A program made the translations under genes and the position numbers. Positions 52,106 through 61,475 of a stretch of 64,000 nt of DNA are shown in pieces. The stretch is from positions 32,675-96,674 of the forward strand of contig NZ_JPRD01000016.1 in the NCBI RefSeq assembly GCF_000817815.1, in the 5' to 3' direction. Each line of letters starts with the position of its first letter. The stretch's first letter is position 1. This stretch comes from Vibrio owensii CAIM 1854 = LMG 25443. Lineage in GTDB: Bacteria > Pseudomonadota > Gammaproteobacteria > Enterobacterales > Vibrionaceae. The notes below the pieces were generated by a model. It made no database searches. It saw only the letters and a list, made by a program, of their open reading frames with translations, and had not been told where the DNA came from.

Positions 52106-52255
52106 TCATCTGGTGGCAAAATCATATCACTCTTGATGCACCTTGCGAGCAGCAATATGGAAAAACGGCATGAAAAAAACCGAAAATGACCCCGCACTCA
52201 CACTCAAGTATACTTCTCACTAATTCCATACACCGATGAACCATAGAGACCAACC

Positions 52256-53020
52256 ATGATCGATACTCACGCTCATATTTACGCTAGCGAATTTGATAAC
52301 GACCGCGACGAGGTAGTGAAGCGCGCTTTAGAACAAGGCATTGATAGAATCCTGCTGCCGAACATCGATCTTGAGTCTATTGAGCCAATGCTAAAAACTG
52401 AAGCAGCTTACCCTGAGGTTTGTCGTTCGATGATGGGTCTGCATCCGTGTTACGTCGATGGCAATGTCGAGCAAACACTGGAAATCATCCGCGGCTGGTT
52501 TGAAAAGCATAACTTCATTGCAGTGGGTGAAATCGGTATCGATCTGTACTGGGATAAAACTTTCCGCGCAGAACAAGAGATGGCGTTTGTGACTCAGTTG
52601 AACTGGGCAAAAGAGATGAATTTACCTGTCGTTATCCACACTCGTGACTCAATTGAAGAAACGCTGACTTTACTTCGTCAAGAACAAGACGGCAGCTTAC
52701 GTGGTGTATTCCACTGTTTTGGTGGCAGTGTAGAAGAAGCGCAAGCAATCAATGAGCTAGGCTTCCACTTAGGTCTGGGTGGTGTCTCTACATTTAAAAA
52801 TGGTGGTATGGATAAGGTTATCCCACATCTGGACATGAGTTGGGTGATTCTAGAAACAGACTGCCCTTACCTTGCGCCAGTACCGCATCGTGGGAAACGT
52901 AACGAACCAGCTTACACTTCTTTAGTGGCGGCGCGCGTGGCGGAACTGCGTGGGGAAAGCGTTGAAATGATTGATGCTCTAACGACCAAAAACGCAGAAA
53001 CGCTGTTTAACTTAGACTAA
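52256..53020 (+). CDS. tatD: TatD family metal-dependent deoxyribonuclease
   Basis: A TIM-barrel amidohydrolase-superfamily nuclease, 254 residues. Metal ligands are seen in DTHAH (residues 3-7), GEIGIDLYWD near 92-101, VVIHTRDS near 127, FHCFGG near 155 and ETDCPYLAP near 202. TatD acts in DNA repair or turnover, and is not part of the Tat translocon. It lies next to tatABC, as in E. coli, but here on the opposite strand, with the mini-protein genes in between. Confidence 0.94.
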   Translation: MIDTHAHIYASEFDNDRDEVVKRALEQGIDRILLPNIDLESIEPMLKTEAAYPEVCRSMMGLHPCYVDGNVEQTLEIIRGWFEKHNFIAVGEIGIDLYWDKTFRAEQEMAFVTQLNWAKEMNLPVVIHTRDSIEETLTLLRQEQDGSLRGVFHCFGGSVEEAQAINELGFHLGLGGVSTFKNGGMDKVIPHLDMSWVILETDCPYLAPVPHRGKRNEPAYTSLVAARVAELRGESVEMIDALTTKNAETLFNLD

Positions 53021-53130
53021 GATCTGCACTTATATAAGTTACAATCAAACATTCTCTTATATTTCATAGCATTATATTTGAAAGTATAAATAACGTGCTA
53101 TTGAGATGTAACTCCTGCCCTTCTTAAAAT

Positions 53131-53160
53131 ATTGCCCACACATTCGACAAGGTGGGCAAT
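53131..53160 (+). promoter_or_regulatory. Hairpin covering the ribosome site of the first mini-protein gene
   Basis: ATTGCCCAC and GTGGGCAAT form a perfect 9-bp stem ending 2 nt before the start codon. The likely Shine-Dalgarno AAGGTGG lies at the loop and in the 3' arm, so the folded RNA would hide it. The structure has no T-run and is not a terminator. Confidence 0.5.
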
Positions 53161-53162
53161 CA

Positions 53163-53285
53163 ATGAATACTTGCCAACATGGTATTTACTTAAAACGTCA
53201 AAAACGCACTCTAGTGCAAAAGCTTATGGGCATCAAAGAGCTCTACGTGTGCACTAAATGCGGATATATCATTAAAGTGAAGTAA
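53163..53285 (+). CDS. Zinc-ribbon mini-protein, paralogue 1 (40 aa)
   Basis: A 40-residue protein too short for usual gene calling. Cys4 and His6 (CQH) near the start and Cys30, Cys33 (CTKC) near the end are the likely four ligands of one zinc ion. Between them is a basic helix-like stretch (YLKRQKRTLVQKLMGIKE). It is the most divergent of three tandem paralogues (MN-T extension, Lys for Arg). I recognise no named family. The basic surface suggests nucleic-acid or ribosome binding, which is inference. Preceded by a hairpin on its ribosome site. Confidence 0.75.
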   Translation: MNTCQHGIYLKRQKRTLVQKLMGIKELYVCTKCGYIIKVK

Positions 53286-53471
53286 CAACGAGACAATGGT
53301 TCAGAATTGTTATGTAAATTAGTGACAAACAAGACACTTACACAAAAACATAATGAACATCGCATACGTTAAGAGAGAGTCTTAACAAATTCCTCAGTCT
53401 CGTAAACAAGACAAAATCTTTACCTATACTTGCTCACGCATACTCATAAAAATGAATATGGAAGTCATATA

Positions 53472-53588
53472 ATGTGTGAACATGGAATCTACCTAAAACG
53501 TCGGCAACGAACTTTTCTAGAAAAAATCTTAGGCATTAAGGAAGTATATGTCTGCTCTAAATGTGGGCATGTCCTTAAGCTGAGATAA
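53472..53588 (+). CDS. Zinc-ribbon mini-protein, paralogue 2 (38 aa)
   Basis: A 38-residue protein. Cys2, His4, Cys28 and Cys31 are the putative zinc ligands. It shares 24 of 38 residues with paralogue 3, among them HG, YL, RRQR, EK, KEVYVCS and CG. A ribosome-site GGA lies 11 nt before the ATG. 186 bp of non-coding DNA separate it from paralogue 1 without a terminator, but with a short hairpin (GTTAAGA / TCTTAAC at 53368-53386). Function unknown. Confidence 0.78.
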   Translation: MCEHGIYLKRRQRTFLEKILGIKEVYVCSKCGHVLKLR

Positions 53589-53612
53589 TTGGCTCAGTCC
53601 AATCCAACCGCA

Positions 53613-53645
53613 ATAAGGCGACTCTTCATGGGTCGCCTTTCCCGC
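53613..53645 (+). terminator. Hairpin terminator after paralogue 2
   Basis: AAGGCGAC and GTCGCCTT around a 9-nt loop, followed by TTTCCC; the T-run is short. Confidence 0.55.
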
Positions 53646-53889
53646 TCTCTCACACCTTCAATAATTACAAGTCGTTACACAGTCAAACTCACTCCACCTA
53701 ACAACCTTTCAACTCGTTTCAAACGTGCACCATACTTCCACTCAAGTTAATTAGAACTTTATTCTGTTAAATGTGATCGTATTGATTTGGTAGATAACCT
53801 ACTGAATCGCATATAGAAGCCTCATTTAACATTGGAACTAACATCACATAAAGTTTCCCAAGTAAACAACAATAAAAATAGGGATATGT

Positions 53890-54006
53890 ATGTGCAAACA
53901 TGGGGGTTACTTACAACGTCGTCAGCGCAGGCTTTGGGAGAAATTATTGGGGTTTAAAGAGGTGTATGTTTGCTCACGATGCGGATACATAAAGCGCGTG
54001 AGATAA
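53890..54006 (+). CDS. Zinc-ribbon mini-protein, paralogue 3 (38 aa)
   Basis: A 38-residue protein with Cys2, His4, Cys28 and Cys31 in the same places as paralogue 2. AGGGAT lies 5-9 nt before the ATG. It differs mainly by more Arg (YLQRRQRRLWEKLL) and a C-terminal KRVR. 301 bp separate it from paralogue 2, room for its own promoter; I could not find a shared upstream motif among the three. Converges on tatC and shares its terminator. Confidence 0.78.
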   Translation: MCKHGGYLQRRQRRLWEKLLGFKEVYVCSRCGYIKRVR

Positions 54007-54024
54007 CTTGGCTAGGTTTTAAAA

Positions 54025-54057
54025 ACACAAAAAAAGCGGCTAACAAAGCCGCTTTTC
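54025..54057. terminator. Bidirectional terminator between mini-protein 3 and tatC
   Basis: AAAAGCGGC and GCCGCTTTT around TAACAAA. The T-run is long on the minus strand (tatC), shorter on the plus. Confidence 0.85.
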
Positions 54058-54075
54058 TATAGTACGAAGCAAAAG

Positions 54076-54828
54076 TTACTCTTCAGCTTCCGTCTCTTCT
54101 GCTTCATCTTTACGTGTGTAGAAACGAGCGAAGAACAAACCCACCTCAAACAGCAAACACATCGGGATTGCCAGTAGAGTTTGCGAGATCATATCCGGCG
54201 GCGTGAGTAACATACCGACAATAAACGCACACACGATGATGTATGGACGCTTCTCTTTCAGATCTTGTGGTGTGGTCGCGCCAGTCCAACATAGCAAGAT
54301 GATCGCCACAGGTACTTCAAACGCAATACCAAACGCCATAAACAGCGCCAGTACAAAGTCGAGGTAACTTGAGATGTCGGTTGCGAACTCTACCCCACCA
54401 AGAGAGATAGCAGTAAAGAAACCAAACACCAGTGGGAATACCACGAAGTAAGCAAACGCCACACCGCAGTAGAACAACAATGAGCTAGAGAATAGCAATG
54501 GCATGATCAATCGACGTTCATGCTTGTACAAACCTGGCGCTACAAAGGCCCATACTTGGTACAAGATAAACGGCACCGCAATAAACACCGAAGCAATCAA
54601 GGTTAGCTTCAAAGGTGTGAAAAACGGTGAAGCCACATCAGTTGCGATCATCGTTGCACCTTCAGGTAGGCGTTCTACCAAAGGTGCTGAAACAAACTCA
54701 TAAATGTGGTTAGAGAAGTAAATTAGTCCAACAAACACCACCAGTACTGCAGCAATGGCTTTGAGCAGTCGGTTGCGAAGTTCTAATAAATGACTAATTA
54801 AAGGTTGTGTCTGCTCGACGGTAGACAT
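54076..54828 (-). CDS. tatC: Twin-arginine translocase subunit TatC
   Basis: Core receptor of the Tat system that exports folded proteins, 250 residues, six membrane segments. Conserved signatures: [13 protein letters not shown] at 13-25 and the periplasmic FFTPLK near 69-74. Charged C-terminal tail of Glu ([10 protein letters not shown]). Third gene of tatABC, 68 bp after tatB, with a terminator-like hairpin in the gap. Confidence 0.96.
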   Translation of the reverse strand: MSTVEQTQPLISHLLELRNRLLKAIAAVLVVFVGLIYFSNHIYEFVSAPLVERLPEGATMIATDVASPFFTPLKLTLIASVFIAVPFILYQVWAFVAPGLYKHERRLIMPLLFSSSLLFYCGVAFAYFVVFPLVFGFFTAISLGGVEFATDISSYLDFVLALFMAFGIAFEVPVAIILLCWTGATTPQDLKEKRPYIIVCAFIVGMLLTPPDMISQTLLAIPMCLLFEVGLFFARFYTRKDEAEETEAEE

Positions 54829-54854
54829 GGCAAACCTCTTTTTTAAAACCTGAT

Positions 54855-54886
54855 CAAAAAGGAGCTACCAATCACTAGTAGCTCCT
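54855..54886 (-). terminator. Terminator-like hairpin between tatB and tatC
   Basis: On the minus strand AGGAGCTAC, loop TAGTGATTG, GTAGCTCCT, followed by TTTTTGATC. It lies between the tatB stop (54897) and the tatC start (54828), inside the operon, so it may act as an attenuator. Confidence 0.65.
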
Positions 54887-54896
54887 CCTAATGAGA

Positions 54897-55295
54897 CTAT
54901 TCGGCTTTCTTATCTGCCGCTGTAACCTTAATCTCTTCCGCTTTCTCAACGGTTTCAGTCGCAGGCGCCTCTTGTTTAGGCTCCGCTTCTGATTTGGTTG
55001 GTTCCGCGTAAGGGCGGTTTACAGATTGCGCCGCTTTCTTCAACTCTTCGACCGAAGATTTCAGCTCAGGAGACAGATCATCCATCCCCATTTGCTCAGC
55101 TTTGCGCAAGTTTTCTTGCAGTTCTTGAACTTTCAGCTCGTGTGACAACTCGTCTTTGACGCTATTTGCCATACTCTTCGCTGCTCCGACAAAACGAGAG
55201 ACACTGCGGATGGCATGTGGCAAACGCTCTGGACCAAGAACAACCAGACCAACAACAGATATTAATACCAGTTCCCAAAAACCGATATCAAACAC
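54897..55295 (-). CDS. tatB: Twin-arginine translocase subunit TatB
   Basis: Small Tat subunit forming the receptor with TatC; 132 residues. One N-terminal membrane segment with the conserved Glu ([26 protein letters not shown]), a hinge Pro, an amphipathic helix, and a disordered Glu/Ala/Lys/Pro tail from about residue 85. Three bp after tatA. Confidence 0.95.
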   Translation of the reverse strand: MFDIGFWELVLISVVGLVVLGPERLPHAIRSVSRFVGAAKSMANSVKDELSHELKVQELQENLRKAEQMGMDDLSPELKSSVEELKKAAQSVNRPYAEPTKSEAEPKQEAPATETVEKAEEIKVTAADKKAE

Positions 55296-55298
55296 GTT

Positions 55299-55547
55299 TT
55301 ACGCCTGCTCTTTGTCTTTTTTCGATTCAGGAGCTGCTTCTTTCTTTTGCTGCTCTTCTAGACTTTTTGGCTCGAAGTCTGCGTCTTTGTCGTCTTTCTT
55401 CGCAGGCTCATCTTCGCTCATTGCTTTTTTGAAGCCCTTAACGGCACCACCCAGATCGCCACCGATACCGCGTAGTTTCTTAGTTCCGAATAGCAATACA
55501 ACAATTACAGCAATGATTAGAAGTTGCCAAACACTGATACCACCCAT
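55299..55547 (-). CDS. tatA: Twin-arginine translocase subunit TatA
   Basis: Pore-forming Tat subunit, 82 residues. Starts [21 protein letters not shown], then the [21 protein letters not shown] amphipathic helix with the Phe-Gly hinge, and a charged tail. First gene of tatABC; the gene order tatABC after ubiB matches E. coli. Confidence 0.97.
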   Translation of the reverse strand: MGGISVWQLLIIAVIVVLLFGTKKLRGIGGDLGGAVKGFKKAMSEDEPAKKDDKDADFEPKSLEEQQKKEAAPESKKDKEQA

Positions 55548-55595
55548 TCTTTTTACCTCGGGTCTTTAAACAAAATTATTTCAAGAGTTTAACGT

Positions 55596-57230
55596 CTATC
55601 GACGATAAGCTCGCCAACTAAACAACCAAAATGTGACCCCTGCGATACCGCTAGCGATCGATAGCTGCTCATAAGCGTTATCCACCAATATTGCCGAGCA
55701 TACGACTAAAGTGGCTCCAACGCCAAATAAAAACTTTCCTGTCGCCTGCTGACGCTTGCTGTGACGGTAACCTTGATAAAGCTGATCCATGCGTTGATTC
55801 ATGGCTTTACCTTGTTTAAGGCTATCGTAAAGCAGCTCCGGCAGTTCCGGTAACTTCTCTGCCCAAAACGGTGCACGGTCTTTAATGGCATTCACTAAAG
55901 CTTGCGGACCGACTTGGTTCATCATCCATTCTTCAAGGAAAGGTTTCGCGGTCTCCCACAAATCTAGTTGCGGGTATAACTGGCGACCCAGTCCTTCGAC
56001 GTACAACAGCGTTTTTTGTAGCAATACAAGCTGCGGCTGCACTTCCATATTGAATCGACGCGCAGTGTTAAATAGGTTCAACAGTACGTGACCGAAAGAG
56101 ATTTCACACAGTGGTTTAGCAAAGATTGGCTCACACACAATGCGAATCGCAAATTCAAATTCATCGACATTGGTATCGGCAGGTACCCACCCCGAATCAA
56201 CGTGCAATTCCGCTACGCGGCGGTAGTCACGATTGAAGAAAGCGAGGAAGTTTTCCGCCAGATAGCGTTTGTCTTCACTATTAAGTGTACCAACGATCCC
56301 GCAATCCAGCCCAATCCACATCGGATTCTCTGGATGCTCCGGTTTAACGAACACGTTGCCCGGGTGCATGTCGGCATGGAAAAAGCTGTCTCGGAACACC
56401 TGAGTGAAGAACACACTCACACCGCGTTCCGCGAGCAATTTCATATTGGTGCCATTAGCTTCCAAGCCTTCAATATCAGAGACTTGGATGCCATATATTC
56501 GCTCAGAAACCATGACAGTTTCATTACTAAAGTCAGGAAAAACTTCTGGTACGTAAAGCTCTTCACTGCCTTCGAAGTTGCGACGCAGTTGAATCGCGTT
56601 CGCCGCTTCACGACGCAAATCGAGCTCATCAAGTAAGGTTTTTTCGTACTCGCGAACCACTTCAACTGGTTTCAAACGACGTGCTTCAGGCATCGCTCCG
56701 GCGACTATACGCGCCATTCGGTGCATCAGTTTTAGATCTGAATCAATGACCGGACGAATATCTGGACGGATGACCTTTAATACCACTTCTTGGTTAGTGT
56801 CTTTTAATCGCGCTGTATGCACCTGAGCAATCGACGCAGACGCTAACGGTTTGATATCAAATTCAGTAAACCAGTTTTCTAATGGACCGCCCAGAGCGAG
56901 TTCCATTTGTTCTTTCGCTAACTGCCCATCAAATGGCGCAACTTGGTCTTGCAAAAGCGCAAGAGGATCAGCGATATGCGGAGGGAAAAGGTCGCGACGA
57001 GTCGACATCATCTGACCGAACTTAATCCAAACCGGACCAAGTTCTTGTAGAGCGAGACGAAGGCGTTCACCCAGCGGTTTTTCTGGGTGCTTGTTCTTCA
57101 TCCAGAATAGGCTTTTGCGCATCAAAAGCGGCGCTTTGGTCAGTTGATGATCGGGCAACAACTCATCCAAGCCATATTCCAGCTGAACTTTAATGATGTG
57201 GTATAAGCGCTTTATTTCTGCTGGCGTCAT
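55596..57230 (-). CDS. ubiB: Ubiquinone biosynthesis atypical kinase UbiB
   Basis: A 544-residue ABC1/ADCK family kinase-like ATPase required for ubiquinone synthesis. Family motifs: KxGQ ([15 protein letters not shown]) near 69-84, the Ala-rich loop [20 protein letters not shown] near 287-297, and DCGIVG. Two C-terminal membrane segments (about 500-540). ATGA overlap with the end of ubiJ, so coupled translation. Confidence 0.96.
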   Translation of the reverse strand: MTPAEIKRLYHIIKVQLEYGLDELLPDHQLTKAPLLMRKSLFWMKNKHPEKPLGERLRLALQELGPVWIKFGQMMSTRRDLFPPHIADPLALLQDQVAPFDGQLAKEQMELALGGPLENWFTEFDIKPLASASIAQVHTARLKDTNQEVVLKVIRPDIRPVIDSDLKLMHRMARIVAGAMPEARRLKPVEVVREYEKTLLDELDLRREAANAIQLRRNFEGSEELYVPEVFPDFSNETVMVSERIYGIQVSDIEGLEANGTNMKLLAERGVSVFFTQVFRDSFFHADMHPGNVFVKPEHPENPMWIGLDCGIVGTLNSEDKRYLAENFLAFFNRDYRRVAELHVDSGWVPADTNVDEFEFAIRIVCEPIFAKPLCEISFGHVLLNLFNTARRFNMEVQPQLVLLQKTLLYVEGLGRQLYPQLDLWETAKPFLEEWMMNQVGPQALVNAIKDRAPFWAEKLPELPELLYDSLKQGKAMNQRMDQLYQGYRHSKRQQATGKFLFGVGATLVVCSAILVDNAYEQLSIASGIAGVTFWLFSWRAYRR

Positions 57231-57862
57231 GAGTTCTCCAGCGCAGGCTTATCCGAATCGAACTTTTTTAGTAATGCGTTTAGACGCGCTTCAACGCGAG
57301 AGGCTTGGCTACGAACGTCATCCACTTGGTCACAGAAGTGGGCAATTTCTAGCGGTGCTGGCGCCAGTTTCCACTCTTCTGTTACCACTTGAGCAAGATG
57401 ACGCTGGTGTTTTTCTGCTTGAGAAGCAAAGAAACCGCCGACGTTCTTGGTACCTTGCACAAAAGTATGAGCCACGACATCACCTGTCACGCGAGACAGC
57501 CACTCTTCGATATCGGGTTTGCAATCCACCATCAATTGAGAGAATTTCTGTGCCAATTGAATGTCACCTTCAAGCTCAAGTTTATCTTGCTTGATAAGGC
57601 GAGTGATGTTGGCTTGATCGCGTAGCTCCGGCAGTACGCTTAGATTCAGCGACAGATAACAATCTGGCTGACCTTCGTAATTACCCAAAACATCAATTTG
57701 CTGGCTAAAGATGAACGTCAGTGTCTTATTGATTTCTTTCAGATGAATTTGAATCACCTGACCTTTAAGACGTGACAAACGACGACCCAATTCAGGATCG
57801 TCTTTAATCAGCGTATTTAGCGTCGTTTCAATAACGGCAGTGATAAGAGGTTCAAATGGCAT
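57227..57862 (-). CDS. ubiJ: Ubiquinone biosynthesis accessory factor UbiJ
   Basis: A 211-residue lipid-binding subunit of the ubiquinone synthesis complex. N-terminal SCP2 sterol-carrier-like domain (about 1-105, [17 protein letters not shown]) and a C-terminal coiled-coil (about 160-205). Between ubiE and ubiB, the conserved order. Confidence 0.93.
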   Translation of the reverse strand: MPFEPLITAVIETTLNTLIKDDPELGRRLSRLKGQVIQIHLKEINKTLTFIFSQQIDVLGNYEGQPDCYLSLNLSVLPELRDQANITRLIKQDKLELEGDIQLAQKFSQLMVDCKPDIEEWLSRVTGDVVAHTFVQGTKNVGGFFASQAEKHQRHLAQVVTEEWKLAPAPLEIAHFCDQVDDVRSQASRVEARLNALLKKFDSDKPALENS

Positions 57863-57873
57863 ACCGCTTATCC

Positions 57874-58653
57874 TTAGAATTTATAGCCGCGATGCAGCGC
57901 CACAATACCACCCGTTAGGTTGTAGTATTTGGTGTTTTCGAAGCCCGCTTCTTTCATCATGCCTTCCAACGTATCTTGGTCTGGGTGCATACGGATAGAT
58001 TCTGCTAGGTAACGGTAGCTGTCTGCGTCGTTCGCTACTAGCTCACCCATTTTTGGCAATAGGTGGAATGAGTATGCGTCGTACACTTTTGATAGTGGGT
58101 CCAGGATTGGTTTTGAGAACTCAAGCACCAACAGACGACCACCTGGCTTCAATACGCGGAACATAGAGCGCAGCGCTTTGTCTTTATCGGTCACATTACG
58201 TAGACAAAAGCTAATCGTGATCACGTCAAAGTAATCATCTGGAAACGGCAGTTCTTCTGCGTTCGCTTGAACGTAATGCACGTTACCCACAATGCCGTTA
58301 TCACGCAGTTTGTCACGACCGACATTCAGCATTGAGTTGTTGATGTCCGCTAGGATCACGTGACCTTGGTCGCCAACAATGCGCGAAAACTTCGCCGTCA
58401 GGTCGCCAGTACCACCACCTAGGTCAAGAACACGTTGTCCCGGACGAGCGCCACTGCAATCAATAGTAAAACGCTTCCAAAGGCGATGAACGCCACCTGA
58501 CATCAAGTCATTCATGATGTCGTATTTTGCTGCCACTGAGTGGAAAACTTCGGCAACTTTGGTCACTTTTTCGTCTTTTGCCACTGTGGTAAAACCAAAG
58601 TGGGTAGTGTCGTTATCTAACGCTGTATTTGATTGCACACTTGTGTCCGTCAT
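57874..58653 (-). CDS. ubiE: Ubiquinone/menaquinone C-methyltransferase UbiE
   Basis: SAM-dependent methyltransferase of quinone synthesis, 259 residues. Motif I is [11 protein letters not shown] near 76-86, and family signatures [18 protein letters not shown] near 45-62 and FCLRNVTDK near 150. GAGGA 6 nt before this ATG; an in-frame upstream extension of 10 codons is not supported. First of ubiE-ubiJ-ubiB. Confidence 0.96.
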   Translation of the reverse strand: MTDTSVQSNTALDNDTTHFGFTTVAKDEKVTKVAEVFHSVAAKYDIMNDLMSGGVHRLWKRFTIDCSGARPGQRVLDLGGGTGDLTAKFSRIVGDQGHVILADINNSMLNVGRDKLRDNGIVGNVHYVQANAEELPFPDDYFDVITISFCLRNVTDKDKALRSMFRVLKPGGRLLVLEFSKPILDPLSKVYDAYSFHLLPKMGELVANDADSYRYLAESIRMHPDQDTLEGMMKEAGFENTKYYNLTGGIVALHRGYKF

Positions 58654-58731
58654 TCTGATTCCTCTTGGGCAGCACTTTCTCACTACGGGGCGGTTGATAA
58701 CAAATAGGGTCGCCCTCTGTACTGCGGGCGA

Positions 58732-60264
58732 TTAGTTTACTTTATCCTCAGCCGGATGTCTTTCTACTAAAGAAGCATTTTCCGAAAATGACTCTGTCTG
58801 CGCCAACTGAGCAAGATCTGGCGAGATTGGACGTTTTACTTCCACTCCTAATTGCTTGAAGCTTTCCGCCTGACGAATCACGTTGCCACGCCCTGTTGCC
58901 AGTTTATTCATCGCCCCCTGGTACGTTTGGTTCGCTTTGTCTAATGCGCCGCCCAGCCCTTCCATGTCGTCAATGAACAAGCGCAGTTTGTCGTACAACT
59001 TCGCCGCTCGTTCCGCGATCAATTGGGCGTTTTCGTTTTGGCGTTCGTTGCGCCACAAATTATCTATCGTACGTAGCGCCACCAGCAAAGTGGTAGGACT
59101 GACCAAAATAATGTTTTGTTCCATCGCATCTTTAACCAAACTTGGGTCAGCTTGAATCGCGACTTGGAATGCAGGCTCCACCGGAATAAACATCAACACA
59201 TAATCTAAGCTCTGGATCCCTTTTAACTGGTGGTAATCCTTAAGACTCAAGCCTTTGATGTGGGCGCGCAGCGCGGCTAAGTGATCGCTCAGCGCCTGCT
59301 CTCGTTGAATGTCGTTCTCCGCGTTGAAGTAGCGCTCGTACGCCACCAGCGCCATTTTCGAATCGACCACCACTTGTTTGTTTTGCGGTAAGTGAACAAT
59401 CACATCCGGCTGATAGCGCTTGCCTGCTTCATTTTGCAAGCTCACCTGAGTTTGGTACTCATGCCCTTCACGTAAGCCAGATTCTGCCAATACCCGAGCC
59501 AGAACCACTTCACCCCAGTTGCCCTGCTGCTTGTTGTCACCTTTCAGAGCTTGAGTCAGATTAACCGCTTCTCGGGTCATATGCTCGTTCAAGCGTTGCA
59601 GGTTCTTCAACTCATGCACCAAGGTGTGACGCTCTTTGGCTTCTTGACTAAAGCTATCGTTGACTTGCTTTTTGAACCCTTCCAGTTGCTCTTTAAGTGG
59701 AGACAGCAAACCTTCCAAACTCTGACGGTTTTGTATGTCGACTTTGGCGGTTTTCTCTTCAAACAACTGATTCGCTAAGTGTTCAAATTGCTGCTTCAAA
59801 CGCACTTCTGCTTGCTCAAGAATTTGCAGCTTTTCGGCATTGGCTTGGTTAATTTGCTCGTGGCGTGCTTGCTGCTCACCAAGTTGTGTTTCAAGACGCG
59901 ATTTGTGCTCTCGCATCTGCCCTAGCTCATCAAAATACTGCTGACGCTCTTGCTTCACTGCTTCGAAGTAACGCAGCTTTTCCATCGCCGCCATCAATTT
60001 ACCGTGAGTTTGGCGCACCTCGAAAGCCGCTTTATCTCGCTCATCATCAAGCTCATCCAATTCTTGCTGTGCTTCGGCGAGGCTTTGCTTCACCTGTTCA
60101 AGTTGTTGTTGATGAAGCTGTTTTTCAGATGAGAGCTGCTGTTCGAGCAATTGAGTTTGCGTGGCAAAGCGTTGTTTAACCCACCAACCCACTGCAACAC
60201 CGCTGATGGTCGCGGTAAAAAGAGAAGACAGAATGAGAGATTGATGCTCAAGAATCCATTGCAT
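58732..60264 (-). CDS. rmuC: DNA recombination protein RmuC
   Basis: A 510-residue protein that limits inversion of short inverted repeats. N-terminal membrane segment (about 8-28, LILSSLFTATISGVAVGWWV), a long coiled coil (about 35-200) and the RmuC nuclease-fold domain (about 225-430: GNWGEVVLARVLAESGL, VVDSKMAL). A LexA box lies 48 bp upstream. Confidence 0.94.
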   Translation of the reverse strand: MQWILEHQSLILSSLFTATISGVAVGWWVKQRFATQTQLLEQQLSSEKQLHQQQLEQVKQSLAEAQQELDELDDERDKAAFEVRQTHGKLMAAMEKLRYFEAVKQERQQYFDELGQMREHKSRLETQLGEQQARHEQINQANAEKLQILEQAEVRLKQQFEHLANQLFEEKTAKVDIQNRQSLEGLLSPLKEQLEGFKKQVNDSFSQEAKERHTLVHELKNLQRLNEHMTREAVNLTQALKGDNKQQGNWGEVVLARVLAESGLREGHEYQTQVSLQNEAGKRYQPDVIVHLPQNKQVVVDSKMALVAYERYFNAENDIQREQALSDHLAALRAHIKGLSLKDYHQLKGIQSLDYVLMFIPVEPAFQVAIQADPSLVKDAMEQNIILVSPTTLLVALRTIDNLWRNERQNENAQLIAERAAKLYDKLRLFIDDMEGLGGALDKANQTYQGAMNKLATGRGNVIRQAESFKQLGVEVKRPISPDLAQLAQTESFSENASLVERHPAEDKVN

Positions 60265-60311
60265 AATAGCGAGTTAGCCTGTGTTTTTTATCTTTAATAA
60301 TGGTATTTACA

Positions 60312-60331
60312 TACTGGATAAATGTCCAGTT
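60312..60331. promoter_or_regulatory. LexA (SOS) box between rmuC and the EamA permease gene
   Basis: TACTG-N10-CAGTT with an AT-rich centre, matching the gammaproteobacterial LexA consensus TACTG-N10-CAGTA at all but the last base. It is 48 bp before rmuC and about 100 bp before the divergent permease gene. rmuC (yigN) has been reported as DNA-damage inducible in E. coli. Confidence 0.75.
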
Positions 60332-60433
60332 TGTTGGATGAAAAATCCTCGCATACACTAGGCGCTCCGTACAACATACACACACCTGCTCAAACCAACA
60401 GCGATGAGCGGTACATCATCACACAGAGGCATC

Positions 60434-61342
60434 ATGAACGAGCGTCGCGCCCTAGGATTTGGGCTATCAGCGGTATTACTTTGGTCAACAGTAGCGACCG
60501 CATTTAAATTGACTTTGGCGGAATTCTCACCGATTCAGATGCTGACCATGGCGAGTATTGTCTCGGCTATTGCGCTCATCGTGGTATGTGGCGTGCAAGG
60601 CAAGTTGAATCAGCTCAGTTCAACGTTTCTTGCCAATCCTTGGTACTACTTACTGCTCGGATTGATTAACCCACTGGCGTACTACCTCATCTTGTTTAAA
60701 GCATACGACTTATTGCCAGCCTCCCAAGCGCAGGCGATCAACTACAGTTGGGCGATCACGCTCACCTTGATGGCGGCGGTTTTCTTGGGGCAGAAGATCC
60801 GCAATAAAGACTGGATTGCTTGCGGCTTTAGTTACTTGGGTGTCATCGTAATTGCCACTAAAGGTAACGTGTTGGGAATGGAATTCGAGAGTCCGCTTGG
60901 TGTGGGATTAGCGCTACTTTCAACATTGCTGTGGGCAAGTTACTGGATTCTCAACACGAAAAACAAAGCCGACCCTGTGGTGGGCGTGCTATTGGACTTT
61001 CTGGTTGCGATTCCGTTTGCGATTGGTTTAAGCATTTATGAAGGCGCAGACTGGAGCCAAATCACCGCGAAAGGTTGGGCTGCAGTGACTTATGTTGGTT
61101 TGTTTGAGATGGGCGTAACCTTCGTGTTGTGGCTAACGGCACTCAAGCTCACCGAGAACACCGCACGCATCAGCAACCTTATTTTCGCTTCACCATTCAT
61201 CTCGCTCATGCTGCTTGCCACCATCATTGGTGAAGAGATTCACCCATCCACTTTGATTGGCTTAGTGCTGATCATCAGCGGCTTGGTGATTCAACAAGTA
61301 AAGTTCGGCAAAAAGCAAAAACAGACGAATACCGCTCAATGA
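60434..61342 (+). CDS. EamA/DMT family permease
   Basis: A ten-segment inner-membrane transporter of 302 residues with two EamA domains (about 5-140 and 153-288). Substrate unknown; relatives move metabolites or amino acids out of the cell. AGAGGC just before this ATG; an in-frame GTG-type start ten codons earlier is less likely. Divergent from rmuC across the LexA box. Confidence 0.88.
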   Translation: MNERRALGFGLSAVLLWSTVATAFKLTLAEFSPIQMLTMASIVSAIALIVVCGVQGKLNQLSSTFLANPWYYLLLGLINPLAYYLILFKAYDLLPASQAQAINYSWAITLTLMAAVFLGQKIRNKDWIACGFSYLGVIVIATKGNVLGMEFESPLGVGLALLSTLLWASYWILNTKNKADPVVGVLLDFLVAIPFAIGLSIYEGADWSQITAKGWAAVTYVGLFEMGVTFVLWLTALKLTENTARISNLIFASPFISLMLLATIIGEEIHPSTLIGLVLIISGLVIQQVKFGKKQKQTNTAQ

Positions 61343-61475
61343 TGACGTCCGAAACTATTGCAAAAATGAGACGCGATTTATAAAAAAGAGAGCTAGCTAA
61401 CAGTTTACTCGATTAATGAAGTGTTCCTTGCTTGGATTTGTTCGGGCTTTGGATACGATATAGCTAAAGCCCGAT

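Noticed and set aside
58655..58731. Terminator between rmuC and ubiE
   Set aside because: TCGCCC and GGGCGA can pair but the loop is 10 nt and no T-run follows on the minus strand.
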